Positions 59,232-64,000 of a stretch of DNA of 64,000 nt are shown one piece after another. Each line of letters opens with the position of its first letter. The stretch's first letter is position 1. The notes beneath the pieces were generated by a model. That model had not been told where the DNA came from. It saw nothing but the letters and a program-made list of their open reading frames with translations, and searched no databases. The DNA comes from Lingula anatina (Eukaryota; Brachiopoda; Lingulata; Lingulida; Lingulidae), in assembly GCF_001039355.2 (NCBI RefSeq), contig NW_019773514.1, forward strand, positions 1,167,619 to 1,231,618. Reading direction: 5' to 3'. A program made the position numbers and the translations under genes.

Positions 59232-60692
59232 ATGTGCACAGGAGAGAGACCTTACAAGTGTAGATTCTGTGACAAGACTTTTACTCAAAAAGGCAAATGC
59301 ACTGTGCATGAAAGAATTCATACCGGAGAGAAACCTTACATGTGTAGATTATGTGGCAAAACTTTTAAATGCAAAACTTCTTGCATAGAGCATGAAAGAA
59401 TTCACACAGGAGAGAGACCTTTTAAGTGTAGATTCTGCGACAAAATTTTTATTCAAAAAGGCCATTGCACTGTGCATGAAAGAATTCATACTGGAGATAA
59501 ACCTTACAAGTGTAGATTCTGTGACAAAACTTTTACAGACAAAACTTCTTACATATATCATGAGAGAATTCACACAGGAGAGAAACCTTTTAAGTGTAGA
59601 TTCTGTGACAAAACTTTTACTAAAAAAGGCCATTGCACTGTGCATGAAAGAATTCATACCAGAGAGACACCTTACATGTGTAGATTCTGTGACAAAACTT
59701 TTAAAGACAAAAAATCTTGCCTTTCTCATGAAAGAATTCACACAGGAGAGAGACCTTACAAGTGCAGATTCTGTGACAAAACTTATAAAGACAAAACTTC
59801 TTGCATATATCATGAAAGAATTCACACAGGAGAGAGAAATTACAAGTGTAGATTCTGTGACAAAACTTTTATTCAAAAAGGCCACTGCACTGAGCATGAA
59901 AGAATTCATACCGGAGACAAACCTTACAAGTGTAGATTCTGTGACAAAACTTTTAAAGCGAAAAAAACTTGCACACAACATGAGAGAATTCACACAGGAG
60001 AGAAACCTTACAAGTGTAGATTCTGTGATAAAACTTTCACTCAAAAAGGCCATTGCACTGTGCATGAAAGAATTCATACTGAAGACAAACCTTACAAGTG
60101 TAAAGTCTGTGACAAAACTTTTAATAACAAAATAACTTGCACACATCATGAGAGAATTCACACAGGAGAGAGACCTTACAAGTGTAAATTCTGTGACTTA
60201 ACTTTTACTCAAAAAGGCCATTGCACTGTGCATGAAAGAATTCATACTGGAGAAAAACCTTACACGTGTAGATTTTGTGACAAAACTTTTAAAGACAATA
60301 AATCTTGCATATATCATGAGAGAATTCACACAGGAGAGAAACCTTACAAGTGCAGATTCTGTGACAAAACTTATAAAGACAAAACTTCTTGCATAGAGCA
60401 TGAAAGAATTCACACAGTAGAGAAACCTTACAAGTGTAGATTCTGTGGCAAAAATTTTAAAGATAAAAATACTTGCATATATCATGAGAGAATTCACACA
60501 GGAGAGAGACCTTACAAGTGTAGATTCTGTGACAAAACTTTCACTCAAAAAGGCCATTGCACTGTACATGAAAGAATTCACACAGGAGAGAAACCTTACA
60601 AGTGCAGATCCTGTGACAAAACTTATAAAGACAAAACTTCTTGCATATATCATGAGAGAATTCACACAGGAGAGAAACCTAACAAGTGTTGA
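59232..60692 (+). CDS. C2H2 zinc-finger protein with 17 tandem fingers
   Basis: 486 residues made only of 28-residue C2H2 units with HTGEKP-type linkers, so a nuclear nucleic-acid-binding protein. Two finger types alternate: one with TQKGHCTVH and one with KDKTSCIYH. Helix position 4, normally Leu, is Cys in 16 of 17 fingers. The linkers of fingers 5 (HTRETP), 10 (HTEDKP) and 14 (HTVEKP) are non-canonical. No KRAB, BTB or ZAD domain is seen; an upstream exon may supply the N-terminus, since the frame is open back through CTTACAG at ~59219. The stop lies in finger 18 (NKC then TGA in place of an Arg codon). Confidence 0.88.
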   Translation: MCTGERPYKCRFCDKTFTQKGKCTVHERIHTGEKPYMCRLCGKTFKCKTSCIEHERIHTGERPFKCRFCDKIFIQKGHCTVHERIHTGDKPYKCRFCDKTFTDKTSYIYHERIHTGEKPFKCRFCDKTFTKKGHCTVHERIHTRETPYMCRFCDKTFKDKKSCLSHERIHTGERPYKCRFCDKTYKDKTSCIYHERIHTGERNYKCRFCDKTFIQKGHCTEHERIHTGDKPYKCRFCDKTFKAKKTCTQHERIHTGEKPYKCRFCDKTFTQKGHCTVHERIHTEDKPYKCKVCDKTFNNKITCTHHERIHTGERPYKCKFCDLTFTQKGHCTVHERIHTGEKPYTCRFCDKTFKDNKSCIYHERIHTGEKPYKCRFCDKTYKDKTSCIEHERIHTVEKPYKCRFCGKNFKDKNTCIYHERIHTGERPYKCRFCDKTFTQKGHCTVHERIHTGEKPYKCRSCDKTYKDKTSCIYHERIHTGEKPNKC

Positions 60693-61317
60693 TTCTGTGA
60701 GGAAACTTTTATGTACACAAAAAATTCTTGCAAACTTCATGAAAAAAAATCACACTGGAGACAAACCTTTCAAGTGTAGGTTTTTGTGAAAACTCTTACT
60801 CGAGAAGGGAATTGCCCTTACCATGACAGAATTTACACTGGTGACAAAACTTTAACAAAAGGATTTTGCACAGTCCATGAAACCATTCATACTAAAGAAA
60901 AGCATGATACATGCAAGTTCTGTGGCAAAAAGTTCATAACAAAATTAGCCTGCACTAGCCCTAAAATAATGCAAATGTGGAGTAGAATTCAGTCAAGGGA
61001 ATAATTGCAGAACATGCGAAACAATGCACATCAAAAGAAAAAATGATTCAAATAATGTATATGGAACTTTTGGCAAGGAAAGTGGTCTTCATAAAGTTCT
61101 AGATTCAGAGGGGAAGACGGATGAAATAAGTAATGTGGAAAATAAACTGTCAATCAATAATGCCATAACCCATCATTCATATGAAGACGAAAGAACAGAA
61201 TACTATCATAAAGGTGATGACACTTTTACCGGTACCACGGAGAATATCACCATCATTACTGACAATGATGTCTATGAAATACTTACTGGCATAAAAAGGA
61301 CCTTAAAACATTGATAT
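60693..61317 (+). pseudogene. Decayed C-terminal fingers and tail of the zinc-finger gene
   Basis: After the nonsense codon the same finger continues (FCEETF, CKLHE), then an extra A in an A-run shifts frame, with HTGDKPFKCR recovered in the next frame. More degenerate fingers follow (TCKFCGKKF; KCGVEFSQGN). From ~61006 a ~100-codon frame without fingers runs to TGA 61312-61314 and may be the former C-terminus, or a downstream exon if splicing skips the broken part. Confidence 0.6.
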
Positions 61318-61641
61318 TTTTGGATAACTAAAGAACAATCATTGTAATTGATACAATTTTTATTTGTTCATTGTTAATCAATAATTATTACTTTTATATT
61401 GTGTAGGTTCAGTATTCGTCAGACCTTTTACTTCCATGATCAGACACATTGTCTATGATAGTTCATCTATAAAAAAAGAATTGATATTATGCTGGAAAAT
61501 CCATCTCTTCTACCTTTATTGTTGAAAACAGGAAGAAAAATAGACAAGTTTTTCATTTTCAAAGAACTTACATTTACTTGTAAAATTTAATTATTTAACT
61601 TTCAATGTATGACATTTATATATTCATTGACTTAGAGACAG

Positions 61642-61647
61642 AATAAA
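61642..61647 (+). terminator. AATAAA poly(A) signal downstream of the zinc-finger gene
   Basis: First clear hexamer ~330 nt past the end of the tail frame. Confidence 0.4.
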
Positions 61648-61649
61648 GA

Positions 61650-64000
61650 GTTGAAAAAGAGACATCTTTTTGTTTATTCAACAAAATATCAAACTCCAAA
61701 TGAATATTTGATAAAACCAGACATAGAAGACAGTTCTTTACAGACTTTAAAGAAATAGATTCACCGACAGATTGGCAAGTCAGATGTTGAAAGAGTTTAA
61801 AATCTCAAAAAAGAAAGAAAAACTGTAGATGTAAAACTATATGCTTTGTCTAAAAGAAGTCAATGTTTTATCACTGTTCCCAGGTTTTCTGACCAGTCAT
61901 TAACAAGTCACTACTGTGTCAGCACAATTTCAATATTTTAAGTTATCAACTGAAAACAAGACCACCTAACATTCTGTATCAGTGGGTCAGAGATTTAATC
62001 ATTCACAGGCAATTTCTGTAACTTCACATGGTTTTCTCATTGGATTTTCTCATAGCGATTTACATGTTAATATTTTAACCACAAATCAACAAAGTAGTAT
62101 TACCGCATTATCCAACACAAACACATACAATGGTGTCCCTATTTCAAGCCTTTTTGTAATTTTTATCAGTGTTAAATTTGCGCAGTTCCAGACAAGTGAA
62201 CCATAAGTCATGCTGAACTTAAGTCATCAAAATAAATTCTAGCATGATAATAATAATAATAATAATAATAAATCAACATATATGTCAATGAATCAAAATG
62301 TCAAAACATGGAATATTTAGTAGTTAAGAAAATGGGCTAACCCAGTGGCAGATTTAGAGGTGGGGTTGATGGGTGTTGAACCCACCCCCTTTGGTTTCTA
62401 AAAAAATAAAACACAAATCCCAAAAACTATAGCTTTTTTAGCTACAAAAATCTGTTGATCAAAATTTCATGTCTGATCACAGGTAATAATTGATATCATA
62501 TATAAACTTAGAATTGATATAAAATCTATGAAAAATACAATGATAACCCACTGACAAAGACCTCTGTATATTGTGGTCAACTGATGACCCCATCACTAAT
62601 GGTCAGTTTACCTGAGTGTCCCTAGTGCTGTCTTCCTGACTTGTTAACAACTGACCACTAAGTGAAGGCCCAGGGTGGAAAAAGTGCTGCGGTAGACTCT
62701 GGTGCCGATGGAACGCATTCGATGCCCTCCCCCCCCCCCCCCCCCCCCCCCCCCGCCCCTTCCTCAGGGACTAGTGGCTTTCATGGGTTTCAAATATACC
62801 CTATGGGTTACAAATACATCCTAGTTAAAGTTTGAAAATGCATAATAATAGTGAAAGATACTTAAATAAATTGTCTGGTTACTGCTGAGGGAACGCATTC
62901 GCCCCCTGCTAAATGTGACGCAGTTGGTTGTGAAAGGGTTAAGGCCCCCCCCCCCCGCCGCTCCTCCCGTCTCGCCCCTGAGCGGCTTCTCACCCTGAGC
63001 GTCAGAGATAACTTGAAACAAACATCTACACTATGGCATACTCTTGTCGTTACCAGTTACTTGAAACGGCAAGGGTTAATTGCTATTAAGATCTGAAGTT
63101 CAGGGTGCGGCTCCTACACCTGTGTGTCAAAACTATCGTTGGCTGGTTCATCTTCTGCCGGGAGTTGAACAGTTAACATGGTCAACAAATTCTTAGGGAG
63201 AGGCAGATGGCATGGAGATGTATCATATTGTCTGAAAGTGCTACAAGGTGAAACTGGAAAAGGGGGATATGTTTACACTTGTCTAAAAGATTGTAAAAGC
63301 CTCTGATTATAACAGCTCCACGCTTTCTTTATATTTTGCTGTTGAACTGATACTTCTCTCACCCGTCCGCCTCTCCCTAAAATGTTCCACTCCGGAAAAA
63401 AATCAATAATGCTATGGGAGAATTGTACAGGCAATTGACCTACATTCTTCACTGCAGTTATTGGCGCTAGTTTAACAATGTTATGACTTGGACGTGATAA
63501 CGTGATTCACGCCTGTGATATGAAGGTTTATAATTTATATAAATAAATTCATAAATAGGGCGTGTCGATCAAATAATTGGAAATTTGTGAGGGTTAAGGG
63601 ACATTGTTATTTACAAAAGTAATAAAAACTGTACATGACTCAAAACCAGAAAAAAAATGCATTTTTCTCTTATATGCAAATTAGATTGCCTGTAGTAATA
63701 TAAGGCTGTCCGGAAGTGATGTTCACATCAGAGATTTCAAATAGCGGCAATCATGATCACCTAAGCTATCTTAATTTCTATTATTTGATAAAAATAATAC
63801 ATATTTGAAGCTAGCAAAAGTAATTTCCCCAAAGAAAAATAACAATTTTCTTCTCATTATAAATCATTTCTCGACCCGCCCTTTGGAAGAATTTTGTAAC
63901 AGCTAGAAGACTGAGATTCTTGACGAGAGCCCCGGTGTACGCCCCCTCCCTCCCCTCGAGAGGTACTATAGTGAATATTCGGACCAATGAACCTTCGGAC
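61650..64000. other. Right-edge non-coding sequence with poly(C) runs
   Basis: No supported gene. A poly(C) run at ~62728-62754 and another at ~62946-62957 each lie near a GGAACGCATTCG word (62710 and 62889), suggesting a duplicated element. A sequence starting CAGTGGCAGATTTAG at ~62344 resembles a hAT end. A (TAA)n run is at ~62247. Confidence 0.45.

Noticed and set aside
59349-60740. Long minus-strand and second-frame open frames across the zinc-finger array
   Set aside because: They are mirror frames of an 84 nt repeated unit and repeat with the same period.
1-64000. CRISPR array, bacterial operon or integrated virus
   Set aside because: No direct-repeat and spacer pattern, no operon-like gene packing, and no viral capsid, integrase or envelope-like frame seen.

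Overview
The window is animal nuclear DNA: about one third GC, with intron-split genes, GT-AG splice sites, AATAAA signals, many microsatellites, DNA-transposon MITEs and LINE remnants. The gene set (UDP-glycosyltransferase, SPAK/OSR1 kinase, ASCC3, an STBD1-like CBM20 protein, HEATR3-like, a C2H2 zinc-finger array) plus frequent ACATGTA words suggests a marine invertebrate, perhaps a mollusc or other lophotrochozoan. That placement is inference. Isolated single N bases at 9813, 37161, 40465, 48875 and 51204 look like contig joins or ambiguous bases, so linkage across them is uncertain.

Regions: 0.7-2.3 kb is an intact single-exon UGT on the minus strand with a DR4 nuclear-receptor site upstream. 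3.65-12.17 kb holds eight minus-strand exons of a SPAK/OSR1 (STE20-family) kinase; exon 1 and the C-terminal CCT domain are not in view. One intron holds two plus-strand ASCC3 exons in a block that looks misassembled. 12.3-30 kb is CpG-richer, gene-poor DNA with LINE remnants, tRNA-like SINE modules, MITEs and a cluster of TALE-homeodomain-like motifs.

30.65-51.0 kb is a complex satellite: a ~193 bp unit alternating with a ~400 bp exon-like block whose 62-codon frame is open in eight copies. A ~4 kb foldback element with ~0.7-0.8 kb inverted arms is inserted into it at 32.87-36.90 kb. An island at 37.2-42.0 kb carries what appears to be an undescribed small minus-strand gene: signal peptide, one EGF-like domain, one membrane span and a tyrosine-rich tail, in six exons. 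I consider this and the exon-bearing satellite the most novel content.

51.7-54.9 kb is a nine-exon plus-strand CBM20 (starch/glycogen-binding, STBD1-like) gene with a 1-nt frameshift in the domain and one dead duplicated exon. 56.30-56.83 kb is a Harbinger-type MITE with a 3-bp TTA target duplication. 57.25-57.38 kb is a HEATR3-like exon. 59.23-60.69 kb encodes 17 C2H2 fingers of two alternating types with a nearly invariant Cys at helix position 4, truncated by a nonsense codon. The rest to 64 kb is non-coding with poly(C) runs.

The genes share no obvious pathway; the window is a gene-poor, repeat-rich stretch with unrelated genes between transposons and satellite.
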